Program-made: the position numbers and the translations under genes
Assembly: GCF_035270045.1 (NCBI RefSeq)
Contig: NZ_DATFIP010000020.1
Span: 1 to 5,078 of the forward strand
Reading direction: 5' to 3'
Source: Salibaculum sp035270045
GTDB taxonomy: Bacteria > Pseudomonadota > Alphaproteobacteria > Rhodobacterales > Rhodobacteraceae
DNA: 5,078 bases
Shown: positions 4,975-5,078 of the stretch, piece after piece
Numbering within the stretch: position 1 is the first letter of the stretch
Layout: the number at the start of each line of letters is the position of its first letter
Notes under the pieces: generated by a model
What the model was told of the DNA's origin: nothing
The model's database searches: none
The model's input: only the letters and a program-made list of their open reading frames with translations

Positions 4975-5078
4975 TTACCGCTTGAGGGCGGTTTGGGGCC
5001 GGGCAGGCTCCGTTTCCAGCGATTTTTGCACCGTTTGGGCCGCCTGAGCGGCGGTTTGGTCGATTTTGGGCGGACTCC
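4975..5078 (-). CDS. Possible C-terminal end of an unidentified minus-strand gene (partial)
   Basis: Reading the minus strand from the window edge, one frame is open for 33 codons and ends in TAA at 4975-4977, giving a Gln/Thr/Ala/Lys-rich tail that contains IDQTAAQAAQTVQKSLETE and ends in TALKR. The composition suits an amphipathic helix and a flexible terminus. Third-position GC is about 70%, higher than the other minus frame but similar to an open plus-strand frame, so coding is not proven. Recurrent Gln-Thr codons (CAAACC/CAAACG) explain the repeated GGTTTG motifs seen on the plus strand. I do not recognise the protein. Confidence 0.33.
   Translation of the reverse strand, partial: SPPKIDQTAAQAAQTVQKSLETEPARPQTALKR

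Noticed and set aside
4987..5059. GGCGGTTTGG at 4987-4996 and 5050-5059, with a related CCGTTTGG between, as a possible short repeat array
   Set aside because: Spacing is irregular and the motifs correspond to Gln-Thr codons in a possible minus-strand gene; not a CRISPR or iteron array.

Overview
The window looks like chromosome of a high-GC alphaproteobacterium, most likely Rhodobacterales (Roseobacter/Paracoccus-type). The basis is the overall composition (about two-thirds G+C), the sequences of the Lol permease and ATPase, a DUF3047-type exported protein, and an FnrL-like site in front of c-type cytochromes. The genus cannot be fixed from the sequence alone.

Layout: (1) 62-2024 (+) is a two-gene lipoprotein-export operon, a LolC/LolE-family permease followed with an 8-nt overlap by the ATPase LolD. 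(2) 2109-2747 (+) is an exported DUF3047-like protein with its own likely promoter. (3) 2744-3424 (-) is a convergent putative lipoprotein with a zinc-metallopeptidase HExxH motif; its stop overlaps the previous gene's stop in a shared CTAG. (4) 3425-3512 is a divergent intergenic region with a near-consensus FNR/FnrL box. (5) 3513-4319 (+) is a pair of small, related mono-heme cytochromes c, the first a predicted lipoprotein and the second periplasmic, tightly coupled. (6) 4320-4456 is GC-rich DNA with no convincing gene. (7) About 4457-4950 is an AT-rich block (about 43-45% GC by hand count) holding the 3' part of a HrgA-like (COG2958) PD-(D/E)XK nuclease gene on the minus strand, truncated at its 5' end. 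(8) 4951-5078 returns to GC-rich DNA and may carry the C-terminal end of another minus-strand gene.

How it fits together: LolF/LolC plus LolD form the inner-membrane ABC machine that releases outer-membrane lipoproteins to LolA. Two predicted lipoproteins (the metallopeptidase and the first cytochrome) are encoded downstream, which may be coincidental. The cytochrome pair is probably controlled by oxygen through the FnrL-like box. The AT-rich block is a remnant of horizontally acquired DNA related to restriction or mobile functions. I see no intact, previously undescribed multi-gene system. The most informative items are the truncated nuclease remnant, the FnrL-like box with the duplicated cytochromes, and the HExxH lipoprotein.
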